Below are positions 27,624 through 36,564 of a stretch of 64,000 nt of DNA, piece by piece. The position numbers and the translations under genes were made by a program. The stretch covers positions 930,001-994,000 of the forward strand of contig NZ_JADFFM010000001.1 of assembly GCF_015221995.1 (NCBI RefSeq). The letters run 5' to 3'. This DNA comes from Mucilaginibacter boryungensis. Its GTDB lineage: Bacteria; Bacteroidota; Bacteroidia; Sphingobacteriales; Sphingobacteriaceae. The first letter of the stretch is position 1. Every line of letters begins with the position of its first letter. The notes under the pieces are model-generated. The model made no database searches, was not told where the DNA came from, and worked only from the letters and a program-made list of their open reading frames with translations.

Positions 27624-28343
27624 CTACCTTTTCAGAAACCTGCCGTTTAGGATCCGTTTCATCACTTCATCGGCAAAGCTTAAGCTCATGGTTAGTTTAA
27701 TATCGCCTAAGTGCAGTGTGTGGCCATCAATGGTGTTGACCTTATCAATATTAACAATGTAGCTTTTGTGTACTTGTATAAATTTATCGGCAGGTAATTG
27801 CTCTAATATACCCTTAATGGTTAAGTATACTATCCTTTTATGTTTGGTGGTGTGTATAATAACATAATTGGTCATGGCTTCTACGTAAAGTACTTCGTCA
27901 TACAATACCTTTTCTATTTTGCCGTCGCACTTTACATAAAAGCTATCATTATCAGCCCGTTTAGCGGTTGATGTACTTTCCCGCAGGGTTTTTAACTCTA
28001 AGGCCTTTCTTGTTGCTTTTAAAAAACGCCCTAACGAGAAAGGTTTTACCAAATAATCAACTACTGCCATTTCAAAACCATCAAGCGCGTATTGGCCATA
28101 AGCGGTGGTCATAATAACCATAGGCAAATTTACCGCCGATCGTAAAAATTGAAACCCGTTCATTTTAGGCATGTTCACATCCAAAAATATCAGGTCAACC
28201 TGCATGTCGTTGATTATACTGGTAGCTTTTAGCGGGTTTTCGGCAGTGCCAATCAACATCAAAAAATCGGTTTCTTCAATATATTCCTGTAGCAGTTTAC
28301 GGGCTATGGGTTCATCATCAATTATCAGGCAGTTAAGTGTCAT
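27624..28343 (-). CDS. LytTR family response regulator
   Basis: The 239-residue regulator has a receiver domain at 1-120 with IIDDEPIARK and phospho-acceptor Asp55 in IFLDVNMPKM. A LytTR DNA-binding domain follows at about 135-235 (YVEAMTNYVIIHTTKHKRIVYLTIKGILEQL, FIQVHKSYIVNIDKV). Its ATG overlaps the end of the kinase gene by four bases, so they are co-translated. The pair closes a minus-strand run containing redox proteins. Confidence 0.93.
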   Translation of the reverse strand: MTLNCLIIDDEPIARKLLQEYIEETDFLMLIGTAENPLKATSIINDMQVDLIFLDVNMPKMNGFQFLRSAVNLPMVIMTTAYGQYALDGFEMAVVDYLVKPFSLGRFLKATRKALELKTLRESTSTAKRADNDSFYVKCDGKIEKVLYDEVLYVEAMTNYVIIHTTKHKRIVYLTIKGILEQLPADKFIQVHKSYIVNIDKVNTIDGHTLHLGDIKLTMSLSFADEVMKRILNGRFLKR

Positions 28344-29356
28344 ACGTTGTACAAATTTAAAGTTACCTTGTAATCATTATTGTTGTTGCTAATATGTAAC
28401 TGGTGCCGGTTAGGGTACAGTATCTCCAATCGCCGTTTGGTATTGGCAATGCCCAAACCCGAAGATCTTTCGGAGGTATTGACAAAGGCGTCCTTAGTGT
28501 TAAACACTTTAAATATCAGGTTACCTTCGTGGTATTTCAGGCAAATATCAATGTGGTTTTGTTTGTCCTCGTTAAAACCGACGTATTTAAACGCGTTTTC
28601 AATAAAGGTGATAAAAAGCAGCGGCGCCACCATTACTTGCCCGCTAATTTCATCAGTATGGAAGTTAACCACGATGCGTTCATCAATACGGCCTTTTTGT
28701 ATGGCGATGTAGTTTTTAATATAGTTTATCTCGCTGTCCAGGCCAATTTGCTCCACATTGCATTCATAAAGCTGGTAGCGTAGCATTTCCGAAAAAACCA
28801 GCAGCATATCGCGCGCATCCTTGTTGTTCTTATCGATATGCCCGTAAATGGAATTAATAGAATTGAACAGGAAATGCGGATTGAATTGCGCCCGCAGGAA
28901 ATTAAGCTCGTTAGTGGCTTTTTCTTTTTCAATTTGTTCGATATAAAGCTGCGACCGGGTTTTTTCCAGCACCATTTTGGCGGCCAGTATACATACTACC
29001 CAAAACAGGATATTGATAAACGAATCAAGGAAAATAGAGAAGTAATTAAATACCGGGTGTGGAACTTTAAAAACGTAAGTGATAACCAGCATAGAAACCG
29101 GTATCCGTATAAGTGCCGTTAACACAATACCCGATATAAAAAATACGGCGAACCTGATATACCGTTTTTTATTAAGTAAATGGGGGATGGTATACAGTGC
29201 GTTAAAGTAATAGTTTGCTGAAATAAAGGCCAGGTAGCAAAACTGTATGGTAATAGTATGCGTAAGCACCAGGGTGCCATTCCTGAAAATAAAGATCCAG
29301 AAAAAGTAGGCCAGCAGCCAAAAACAAAAATGATATAATATTTTACTGAGCTTCAA
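28340..29356 (-). CDS. LytS/YehU-type sensor histidine kinase
   Basis: The 338-residue protein has four predicted membrane helices in residues 8-130. A short coiled coil leads to the His_kinase domain, with FNPHFLFNSINSI holding the phospho-acceptor His161, and an HATPase region with PLLFITFIENAFKY and SGLGIANTKRRLEILY. There is no periplasmic sensor domain, so the signal is probably membrane-related. Its partner regulator overlaps its end. The cytochrome gene lies 49 bases upstream in the same direction. Confidence 0.92.
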   Translation of the reverse strand: MKLSKILYHFCFWLLAYFFWIFIFRNGTLVLTHTITIQFCYLAFISANYYFNALYTIPHLLNKKRYIRFAVFFISGIVLTALIRIPVSMLVITYVFKVPHPVFNYFSIFLDSFINILFWVVCILAAKMVLEKTRSQLYIEQIEKEKATNELNFLRAQFNPHFLFNSINSIYGHIDKNNKDARDMLLVFSEMLRYQLYECNVEQIGLDSEINYIKNYIAIQKGRIDERIVVNFHTDEISGQVMVAPLLFITFIENAFKYVGFNEDKQNHIDICLKYHEGNLIFKVFNTKDAFVNTSERSSGLGIANTKRRLEILYPNRHQLHISNNNNDYKVTLNLYNV

Positions 29357-29405
29357 TACACTGGTTTAATAAAAGGAGAAAGGTAATAAAAGCAAATTAT
29401 ATAAA

Positions 29406-29819
29406 CTACTTAGGTTCGGCCCCGTCAGGGAAGGGCTGGCCTTTGTGACAGGTGGTGCATTGTACTATTAAAGTAGCATCGCCAAGCTTAGCGTGTTTAT
29501 TATCCAACCATTTTTTATTGATGTTTAATGTCATGCGCATCATTTTGCGGGCTATCTCCTTTTCAGGTTTAGCATCGCTGGCAAAATCAAGGCCGTGCCC
29601 ATCTGCCGCGTTGGCGTGGCAAAAACCACAGCTAACGCCCAGGCCGTCTTCAAAATCGTCGGTCATAATACTCTGCAAATCGCGCGAACTGATGTTTTTG
29701 GGCAGCACCTTTAAATTGGTATATTTAATAGGCTCCGTCTTTTTTGTTGTTGCAGCCACCGTAATGGCTACAATAGCTGCAAGCAACACAATTACCGAAA
29801 ATTTTCTGTTCATCTTCAT
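29406..29819 (-). CDS. c-type cytochrome, reaction-centre cytochrome C-subunit-like
   Basis: The 137-residue protein has an N-terminal signal/anchor (SVIVLLAAIVAITVAAT) and two heme-binding motifs, CGFCH and CTTCH. The NLKVLPKNISSRDLQSIM...LGVSCGFCH arrangement matches a domain shared with photosynthetic reaction-centre cytochromes that is common in Bacteroidota proteins of unknown function. It should be periplasmic with two hemes c. It overlaps the end of the yceI gene by four bases (ATGA). Confidence 0.88.
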   Translation of the reverse strand: MKMNRKFSVIVLLAAIVAITVAATTKKTEPIKYTNLKVLPKNISSRDLQSIMTDDFEDGLGVSCGFCHANAADGHGLDFASDAKPEKEIARKMMRMTLNINKKWLDNKHAKLGDATLIVQCTTCHKGQPFPDGAEPK

Positions 29820-30346
29820 TTTTTTGCGACTATGTTTAGGTTTACTTCAAGTTCGTTTGAGATGGTGCTGGTGCCGCCAATGTCAAAATCCCTGCGGTTC
29901 ATTTTAAACGACCCTTTGAACAAAAAACCATCATCAACCGGCGAAGCGGTAAATGGAAAGCTAACGGGTCTTGTTTTCCCCTTAATGGTTAGCGTTCCGT
30001 TAAAAATGCAGGTGCCGTTTTTACCAGCCGTAATTTTGTTCGATGCCATCCTGATGCGAGGGTTATTCTTCACATCAAAATAAGTATCGCCCTTTAAATG
30101 CTCATCGCGCAGGCTGTTGTCGGTATTTACCGTAGCGGCATCAACGGTTACATCAAAATTACTGCCGGCAGGGTTTTGAGGGTCGAAATTAATGTTCCCC
30201 TCAAAGCCGCTAAAAGATCCATCCACACTAAACCCTAAATTTTTAATGGTAAATTTTAACGACGAGCCCTGACCGACAGGTTTATACTGCGGCAAGCTTA
30301 CCTTCGCGATAAGCAATACCACTATTAATCCAATTATATTTTTCAT
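29816..30346 (-). CDS. YceI family protein
   Basis: The 176-residue exported protein has a signal peptide at 1-20. The lipocalin-like YceI pattern is LKFTIKNLGFSVDGSFSGFEGNINFDPQNP, VDAATVNTDNSLRDEHLKGDTYFDVKNNPRI, LTIKGKTRPVSFPF and MNRRDFDIGG. Family members bind isoprenoid (polyprenyl) ligands or quinones. Coupling with a c-type cytochrome suggests a periplasmic electron-transfer or quinone role. Confidence 0.92.
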   Translation of the reverse strand: MKNIIGLIVVLLIAKVSLPQYKPVGQGSSLKFTIKNLGFSVDGSFSGFEGNINFDPQNPAGSNFDVTVDAATVNTDNSLRDEHLKGDTYFDVKNNPRIRMASNKITAGKNGTCIFNGTLTIKGKTRPVSFPFTASPVDDGFLFKGSFKMNRRDFDIGGTSTISNELEVNLNIVAKK

Positions 30347-30372
30347 TACTGTTATTATTTATCCCGGCAATG

Positions 30373-31374
30373 TTAGCCTTGTATAAGCGGCGTATCTGTA
30401 ATAGCCAGGGTATGGTTGTGTTCTACATAATTTACACTGGTTAAGCCCAGCATAGTACGTAGTTTTTCGGCAGGTACCTTCATGGGGCCCGGTGCAGGTG
30501 CAGCGCCTGGTGCAGGTTGCGGAAACGCAGTTGAGTTTGCGGTATGGAAGGTAATATTCCCCTCTACTTTTTGTATAGTTTGGTGGATGTGACCGTTTAA
30601 TACCGATACCGACCCAAAGCGTTTTAACAGTGCCAGGGCTTGCGCGCTGTCATCAGTTCCCCAACCCCACTGCGGGTATATAGCCCACAGGGGGATGTGT
30701 GCGAAAACTACAATAGGGGTACTATTTGATAATGGTTTCAGATCAGCTTCCAGCCATTTCAGTTGTGCAGGGCCAATGTAACCCAAGCCGCCATCCACAT
30801 GGTTTGTTACGTTATTCAATCCTATAAAATGCACGCCGTTCTTATCAAAACTGTACCAGCCATCGCCTTGGGTGCCTTTACCAAAACGCTCAAGGTATAG
30901 CTTGCCATTGTCTGTCATATCGTGCTCGCCGGGAACGTAAAATATTTTCTCGGTCTTTACGCTTTTTAACGATTGTTCCAGCGTATCAAATTCATCGGCT
31001 TGCGCCAGGTGAGAAAGGTCGCCGGTGTGCAGCACAAACGATGGGGTTACCGGCATATTGTTAATTTTGGCAATAGCAGCATTTAAGGTACCCACCACAT
31101 CGGGGTTAGCTGCTTTACTGAAGCCAATGTGACTGTCGCTTATCTGGACGAAACTGAAATCGGATTTGGGCATTACCAGGCCTTGTTTTAACCCGCCGGT
31201 GGTTTTGTCAATCATTTGGCTCATCCCGAATGATTTCATAACACCGCCCGACATCATCCAAAGCACGCCGGTGCCGGCCCAGGCCATACACTCTAAAAAT
31301 CCGCGACGGTCTATGCCGTCGTTGTTTTTTTGTTCCTGGTCATTAGGTTCTCCCGGTTGAAATTGATCGCTCAT
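30373..31374 (-). CDS. Tat-exported metallophosphoesterase
   Basis: The 333-residue protein has a twin-arginine signal (DRRGFLECMAWAGTGVLWMM) at about residues 21-40. Calcineurin-like metal motifs appear in order: ISDSHIG, HTGDLSH, PGEHD (where most members have GNHD), FAHIPLW and NGHIH. The ATG at 31374 is chosen over an upstream reading because it places the Tat motif correctly. It leads the minus-strand run MPE-YceI-cytochrome-kinase-regulator. The substrate is unknown. Confidence 0.88.
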   Translation of the reverse strand: MSDQFQPGEPNDQEQKNNDGIDRRGFLECMAWAGTGVLWMMSGGVMKSFGMSQMIDKTTGGLKQGLVMPKSDFSFVQISDSHIGFSKAANPDVVGTLNAAIAKINNMPVTPSFVLHTGDLSHLAQADEFDTLEQSLKSVKTEKIFYVPGEHDMTDNGKLYLERFGKGTQGDGWYSFDKNGVHFIGLNNVTNHVDGGLGYIGPAQLKWLEADLKPLSNSTPIVVFAHIPLWAIYPQWGWGTDDSAQALALLKRFGSVSVLNGHIHQTIQKVEGNITFHTANSTAFPQPAPGAAPAPGPMKVPAEKLRTMLGLTSVNYVEHNHTLAITDTPLIQG

Positions 31375-31589
31375 AATATTTATCTTTTTAAGTGATGAAA
31401 ATAAATTATGCAACGAAGGAAGATAACAAGGCGCTACTACCAAACTTTTTTACACGAGGTGCCGGAAATACTTGATGAAATATAGATTTTGAATGTTGTG
31501 TAATTAAAATATGACAGGTAAAAGGTAATGGGTATATTTCAACTTTTAAAGCAATAGTTATATTTGGGTTGATAAGCCTTTTCGCCAAC

Positions 31590-32378
31590 ATGAACCTTAA
31601 AGCACCAGTCCGCATATTTTATATTATTTTTTTGGGATGCTGCCTGTTTGTAAAAGCATCTGTCGCGCAAACCTATCATATCGATTATATCCATAGCAGC
31701 TTAAGCGATAAAGACCTGGCCTTGTTGAACCGAATGGCAAAATTTCAGGCGACGTTTTATAACCAGGTTTTCCAAACTACAAAAAACGATAGCATTACCA
31801 TAAACGTAAGCCTTTATGGCAGGCATGGCGAGTATAAAGATGTGCAGAAGGGCGAGATACACACTACTTTTATAGACGGCTTTTATATGGGCATGGAAAA
31901 TAAGATATATCTGTATAAAAGCGAACATTATATGGAAACGTTGTTCCATGAAACCAGTCATAATTTTTTGCGTAATAACTACCCCAACGCGCCTAAGTGG
32001 CTAAACGAAGGGATGGCCACTGTGTTAGGCTACCTTGTTGAAACCACCGATGACCGTGTACTGTACATGCCTCAGCGCAAATTGATACGGCAGGTAAGAG
32101 ACAGTATCAGGATCTTTCACTTTTCATTTAACAATTACTTTAGTTATAGGGATACCGATTGGTTTAACGAAGCCAAACGCCCAATGTTGTATGCGGGCGC
32201 TTATGCTATTGTTTTTTTTCTGATAAACCAGGAGAAAGACCATTTAGCGCCCATATTAACATATATGAAGCAAGGCTATTCAACTCAAGCCGCTTTTAAA
32301 AAGGAATTTGGTACTATTGATAATTTTAGCAGGCAGTTTTTTTCTTACTATTCCACCGGTGGGGGGCGGGCTTTTTAG
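31590..32378 (+). CDS. Putative zinc metallopeptidase (gluzincin, peptidase MA/DUF1570-like)
   Basis: The 262-residue exported protein has a signal peptide (IIFLGCCLFVKASVAQ). It contains the zinc motif HETSH (His120, Glu121, His124), followed by PKWLNEGMATVLGY, whose Glu is the expected third ligand of gluzincins. This is the pattern of peptidase-MA-like proteins. No accessory domain is seen. The ATG at 31590 is used; an upstream TTG at 31569 is less likely. It stands alone between divergent and convergent neighbours. Confidence 0.75.
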   Translation: MNLKAPVRIFYIIFLGCCLFVKASVAQTYHIDYIHSSLSDKDLALLNRMAKFQATFYNQVFQTTKNDSITINVSLYGRHGEYKDVQKGEIHTTFIDGFYMGMENKIYLYKSEHYMETLFHETSHNFLRNNYPNAPKWLNEGMATVLGYLVETTDDRVLYMPQRKLIRQVRDSIRIFHFSFNNYFSYRDTDWFNEAKRPMLYAGAYAIVFFLINQEKDHLAPILTYMKQGYSTQAAFKKEFGTIDNFSRQFFSYYSTGGGRAF

Positions 32379-32536
32379 CTGTTTGTATTTCTATCTAACC
32401 CGAGCAGTTACTCTTTACTTGCCTATTAAGTGTGTGGGTATCAGTCATCAGGATTTAAATAACCGGAAATCTTTTAAATATTACTTTAAAACATTTTGGT
32501 GCTTTTAACCTTTTATTTAAACTGGTAAATTTAAAT

Positions 32537-32755
32537 ATGAACAGAACAATAGGAACAGTTTTACTAATACTTGGCATTGTAATGCTGGTATGGACAGGTT
32601 TTACTTATACCAAAAAAGAAAAAGTAATTGATGCCGGGCCATTACAGGTATCGGCAGAGAAGGAACATACCATAAACTGGCCGCCATATGCCGGTGGCAT
32701 TTTGGTAGTTGGCGGAATAATTTTACTGCTGACTGGTGGAAAGAAAGGCGATTGA
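32537..32755 (+). CDS. Small two-helix membrane protein
   Basis: The 72-residue protein has two clear membrane helices: residues 4-23 (GTVLLILGIVMLVWTGF) and about 50-67 (YAGGILVVGGIILLLTGG), with a short charged loop containing KKEKVIDAGPLQVSAEKEHT. Small proteins of this kind are common and uncharacterised in Bacteroidota. It converges on smpB with 17 bases between stops. Confidence 0.65.
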   Translation: MNRTIGTVLLILGIVMLVWTGFTYTKKEKVIDAGPLQVSAEKEHTINWPPYAGGILVVGGIILLLTGGKKGD

Positions 32756-32772
32756 TTTAATTACAAGAACGC

Positions 32773-33225
32773 TTAACGTTTCATAGCGCGGTCCATCTCA
32801 ACTTTGGTGTCGCGCTCTTTCATGGTTTCGCGTTTATCATACATTTTTTTACCCTGTCCCAAGCCTATTTCCAGCTTGGCAAAACCGCGCTCGCTAATGA
32901 ACAGGGCAAGGGGCACAATGGTAAAGCCTTTTTCCTCGCCTTTGGTTTCCAGCTTTTTTAATTCCTTTTTGTTAAGCAATAATACCCGGTCGCGCTTTTG
33001 TTCGTGATTGTAGAACGAGCCAAAGGTATATTCAGAAATATGGAGGTTGCGCACATATAACTGGCCGTTAATAAACGTGCAAAAAGCATCGTTCAGGTTG
33101 GCTTTACCTTCGCGGATGGATTTAATTTCGGTACCAAGCAGCTTTATCCCGGCTACATATTTATCAGATATGAAGTATTCGAAATAGGCCTGTTTATTCT
33201 TGATATAGATGTTATCCTTGCTCAT
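32773..33225 (-). CDS. smpB: SsrA-binding protein SmpB
   Basis: The 150-residue protein is of normal family length. Motifs are NKQAYFEYFISDKYVAGIKLLGTEIKSIREGKANLNDAF, NLHISEYTFGSFYNHEQKRDRVLLL and a C-terminal KKMYDKRETMKERD tail. SmpB binds tmRNA and delivers it to stalled ribosomes for trans-translation. tmRNA itself was not recognised in this window. Confidence 0.96.
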   Translation of the reverse strand: MSKDNIYIKNKQAYFEYFISDKYVAGIKLLGTEIKSIREGKANLNDAFCTFINGQLYVRNLHISEYTFGSFYNHEQKRDRVLLLNKKELKKLETKGEEKGFTIVPLALFISERGFAKLEIGLGQGKKMYDKRETMKERDTKVEMDRAMKR

Positions 33226-33309
33226 CGCTTTTCCTGTTGGGATTGCAAATATGCGAAAAAAATGTGGTCATGCTGAATTACGCTTCCCCCTCTCAAGAAG
33301 AGGATAATA

Positions 33310-35220
33310 TCAACGCTTCCGCTGCTTAACAATCAGCACGGGTATATTCACGTTGTGACGTACCTTATCTACAGTAGAACCATAAATAAGATCCTTAATT
33401 ACCTTGTGTCCGTGCGATCCCATTACCAAAAAGTCAATCTCATCTTTTTTCACAATAGCGGTAATTGCCTTAGCAGGTAATCCAAAGCCGATTTGTGAGA
33501 CAGCATGGTACCCCAGCGCTTTAACCTCATCAACATATTTGTCCAGGTTATCTACATCGCTTTGGGTTTCATTGTCCATAACGTCGGTGCCATGATAGCG
33601 TGCACCCGCGGTTTCTACTATATGAATAAGCGTGTACCGGGCTTTTTTGCCACCTTGCATTAAAGCATGGCGAATGGAATCCCGGTCGTTTTTAGAAAAA
33701 TCGATAGTTACCCCAATATGATGATAAGTAATGGCGTCCATTTCATCCAAAACTTCGGCCAGCCCATGCGGAACATATACCGGAGTTTCTTTGTACTTAA
33801 ATATTAACGGGCGTACAAATACATAAACAAGCAGCAGCGCAATAAAAATTACAATGGGTACCACAAAAATATAAATGTAAATATCAGCTGCTTTGTTTCC
33901 GGTTAACCAATCCCCAATCTGATCGTAAACCAGTTTGGCATTTAACGATACAATTAATATAGCGCTTGCCCAGGCAACTACTTTTACTTTGGTGCTGATC
34001 GCAAACCTGCCCATCCGTTTTTTATCGGATGTAAAATGAATAAGCGGAATAACGGCAAACCCTAATTGCAGGCTTAATACTACCTGGCTTAGAATAATAA
34101 GGTTGCCCAAGCCGCTATCGCCATAATGCAGTATGGTGAAAACTGCGGGTACAATAGCTAAAAACCGCGTAAGTAAACGGCGCAGCCAGGGTTCAATACG
34201 CAGGTTAATATGGCCTTCCATAATGATCTGGCCGGCAAGCGTACCCGTAATGGTAGAGCTTTGCCCCGACGCGATCAGCGCTATGGCAAACAAAGTGGGG
34301 GCGGTAGCGCCAAATATATGTTCCAGTAATTTATAAGCATCCTGTATCTCGGCCACCTGGAAATACCCATTGCGGAAGAATGCGCCCGCCGCCAATATTA
34401 GTATAGCCGCGTTTACAAAAAAGGCCAGGTTAAGGGCAACGGTAGTATCTATCAGGTTGAATTTGATGGATGTGCGGATGCCTTCATCCGTACGGTTAAT
34501 TTTACGGGTTTGCACTAATGATGAGTGCAAATAAAGATTATGCGGCATTACCGTAGCGCCGATAATACCAATGGCTATATACAGCATTTGCTGATGTATT
34601 TTATCGCCACTGAATAAGTTGCCTGGAATAAAGCCTTTAGCTATTTCTACTACATCGGGCTTTACAATAAACATTTCTATTAAAAATGAAAGGCCGATAA
34701 TAAATATCATGGATACGATAAAGCCTTCCAGCTTGCGCATGCCTTTGTTCATTAGCCAAAGCATCAGCACAGTATCGGTTATAGTGAGCGATACACCCCA
34801 TATCAATGGCAGGTTAAATAGCAGTTTCAACCCTATAGCCATGCCTATGATCTCGGCCAGATCGCAGGCTATAATAGCCAGTTGTGCCAAAATGTAAAGC
34901 CAGAAATTAACAAAGCGGGGATAATTATGCTTTGAAGCCTGGGCCAGATCGAGCCCGCGTACAATGCCCAACCGCGCAGCCAGGGATTGCAGTAACAAGG
35001 CGATCAAGTTTGATGCAAACAGCACCCATATCAATTTATAACCAAAGGCGCTGCCGCCTGCAATATCCGTTGCCCAGTTGCCCGGGTCCATATAGCCCAC
35101 GCTTACTAAATAAGCCGGCCCAATAAAGGCCAGTAAGCGTTTCCACCCGGTTGCTTTATTCGTGTCAACCGAACTATGTACGTTTGCTAATGATTGTCCG
35201 TGTGTATGTTTCTCTGTCAT
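33310..35220 (-). CDS. mntH: Nramp divalent metal transporter fused to a UspA domain
   Basis: The 636-residue protein has an Nramp transporter at about 30-480 with eleven helices, the metal-site motif MDPGNWATD in helix 1 and MPHNLYLHSSLVQ in helix 6. A universal-stress-protein domain occupies about 490-636 (HHIGVTIDFSKNDRDS, FLVMGSHGHKVIKDLIYGSTVDKVRH), including the nucleotide-loop GxxGH...GS pattern. Mn2+ or Fe2+ uptake is expected, with the Usp domain possibly regulating the channel. Its start overlaps the end of the metal-regulator gene by four bases. Confidence 0.93.
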   Translation of the reverse strand: MTEKHTHGQSLANVHSSVDTNKATGWKRLLAFIGPAYLVSVGYMDPGNWATDIAGGSAFGYKLIWVLFASNLIALLLQSLAARLGIVRGLDLAQASKHNYPRFVNFWLYILAQLAIIACDLAEIIGMAIGLKLLFNLPLIWGVSLTITDTVLMLWLMNKGMRKLEGFIVSMIFIIGLSFLIEMFIVKPDVVEIAKGFIPGNLFSGDKIHQQMLYIAIGIIGATVMPHNLYLHSSLVQTRKINRTDEGIRTSIKFNLIDTTVALNLAFFVNAAILILAAGAFFRNGYFQVAEIQDAYKLLEHIFGATAPTLFAIALIASGQSSTITGTLAGQIIMEGHINLRIEPWLRRLLTRFLAIVPAVFTILHYGDSGLGNLIILSQVVLSLQLGFAVIPLIHFTSDKKRMGRFAISTKVKVVAWASAILIVSLNAKLVYDQIGDWLTGNKAADIYIYIFVVPIVIFIALLLVYVFVRPLIFKYKETPVYVPHGLAEVLDEMDAITYHHIGVTIDFSKNDRDSIRHALMQGGKKARYTLIHIVETAGARYHGTDVMDNETQSDVDNLDKYVDEVKALGYHAVSQIGFGLPAKAITAIVKKDEIDFLVMGSHGHKVIKDLIYGSTVDKVRHNVNIPVLIVKQRKR

Positions 35221-35867
35221 ATGGCCACCAGTAAATTTTTTGCTACCTCGCGGCTAATGTTTATGCGTTTGTTTCCTATTTCCAGTATCACCGAATGGTC
35301 GTAATCTACTATCTCGGCCACTATTAAAGTTGTACCTAATACCAGGGACGCTTTTTCCAGGTATTGCAAAAAAGCAGTAGAATGGTCGCCCACACCTGCT
35401 ACTACGCCGGTTTGGTTAACAAGCAAAGCCGAAACAGGTTTCAGTTCCTGTCGTTTAAACCGGCCATCGCGATCGGGGATAGGGTCGCCATGCGGATCGT
35501 ACTTAGGGTATTCCATAAACTTGTCCAGCCGGTCAATCAGTTCGGTTGATGAAATATGTTCCAGTTCTTCGGCCACTTCGTGCACTTCATCCCATTTAAA
35601 GTCGAGCTTTTCCACCAAAAAGTATTCCCACAGCCGGTGCTTACGGATAATGCCCAGCGCAATCTTCTCGCCTTCTTCAGTGAGGGTAACGCCTTGGTAT
35701 TTAGTATAGTTGATCAGTTTTTTCTCGGCCAGTTTTTTCAGCATATCGGTAACCGATGCTGCGCGCGTATTAGTTGCAGCCGCTATTTGGTTGGTACTGG
35801 CGCTGCCTGCATCTAATGCGCAATGGTAGATGGTTTTAAGATAGTTTTCCTCGGTAAACGTATTCAT
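35217..35867 (-). CDS. mntR: DtxR/MntR family metal-dependent repressor
   Basis: The 216-residue protein has a winged helix at 1-70 (TNQIAAATNTRAASVTDMLKKLAEKKLINYTKYQGVTLTEEG). The dimerisation and metal-binding domain has HRLWEYFLVEKLDFKWDEVHEVAEELEHISS, and a C-terminal SH3-like FeoA-type domain ends the protein (ALLVNQTGVVAGVGDHS to the end). It should repress its own operon with the Nramp gene when metal is sufficient. A matching operator-like palindrome lies at 35889-35904. Confidence 0.92.
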   Translation of the reverse strand: MNTFTEENYLKTIYHCALDAGSASTNQIAAATNTRAASVTDMLKKLAEKKLINYTKYQGVTLTEEGEKIALGIIRKHRLWEYFLVEKLDFKWDEVHEVAEELEHISSTELIDRLDKFMEYPKYDPHGDPIPDRDGRFKRQELKPVSALLVNQTGVVAGVGDHSTAFLQYLEKASLVLGTTLIVAEIVDYDHSVILEIGNKRINISREVAKNLLVAI

Positions 35868-35888
35868 TAAGACAAATCTAACAATAAA

Positions 35889-35904
35889 TTTAGGCTTATC
35901 TAAA
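35889..35904. promoter_or_regulatory. Putative MntR/DtxR operator
   Basis: TTTAGGCTTATCTAAA has TTTAG/CTAAA arms around a six-base centre and lies 22 bases upstream of the mntR-type start. The arms resemble DtxR-family boxes. It also lies 84 bases from the divergent lrp gene. Confidence 0.55.
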
Positions 35905-35972
35905 AAATAAAATTAATAAAAAATTATTTTTTGTTTTGCGGGTGTTATTAAAAATTTAATTTTGTTAAACCC

Positions 35973-35980
35973 TATATTTG
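35973..35980 (+). promoter_or_regulatory. Bacteroidota -7-like element before lrp
   Basis: TATATTTG matches TAnnTTTG and ends seven bases before the ATG. No properly spaced -33 element was seen, and the leader would be very short. Confidence 0.3.
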
Positions 35981-35987
35981 TTCCAAT

Positions 35988-36458
35988 ATGGCAGCTGAAC
36001 TTGATAAAACCGACTTACAGATACTGAAAATATTACAGGAGAACGGCAGAATAACCAACCTGCAGTTATCCAACGAAATTGGCCTTTCGCCCGCGCCCAC
36101 GCTTGAACGCGTGCGCAAACTTGAAAATGCCGAGTATATAAAAAGTTACCACGCCCTGGTTGATGAGGAGAAACTGGGCCTGGGTATAAAAACATTTATA
36201 CAGATATCGTTAGACTTTCATCAGAAGAATACCATCCAGATATTTTTGGATGAGATACAAAACATTAAAGAGATTACCGAGTGCCACCACGTAACCGGTC
36301 AGTGCGATTTTCTGCTAAAGGTGTATGTAAGCAACATTAAAGCTTACGAGCAATTGATTATGGAAAAGATCAGCCGCATACCTGTGGTAAAAACCTTCCA
36401 GACCATGATGATCATGTCGACCAGTAAGAAGGAGCCGATAGTGCCATTGGAATATTAG
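35988..36458 (+). CDS. Lrp/AsnC family transcriptional regulator
   Basis: The 156-residue protein has an N-terminal HTH (DLQILKILQENGRITNLQLSNEIGLSPAPTLERVRKLE) and a C-terminal RAM ligand-binding domain (IKEITECHHVTGQCDFLLKVYV). Length and layout are normal. It is divergent from the mntR-mntH pair. Amino-acid-responsive control is expected of the family; the targets are not visible. Confidence 0.93.
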   Translation: MAAELDKTDLQILKILQENGRITNLQLSNEIGLSPAPTLERVRKLENAEYIKSYHALVDEEKLGLGIKTFIQISLDFHQKNTIQIFLDEIQNIKEITECHHVTGQCDFLLKVYVSNIKAYEQLIMEKISRIPVVKTFQTMMIMSTSKKEPIVPLEY

Positions 36459-36564
36459 GGCGCTGCGCTTCGGGAAGAGGGTTCGAAAATTCGAAATGCC
36501 AATTGCAAAGTTCCATTTTCGTGATTGGTGTTTACTTTTAATAAATGGTTTAACATCCAATATC

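Noticed and set aside
29452..29907. 151-codon plus-strand frame over the cytochrome and yceI genes
   Set aside because: The minus-strand frames carry CxxCH and YceI motifs; this one has none.
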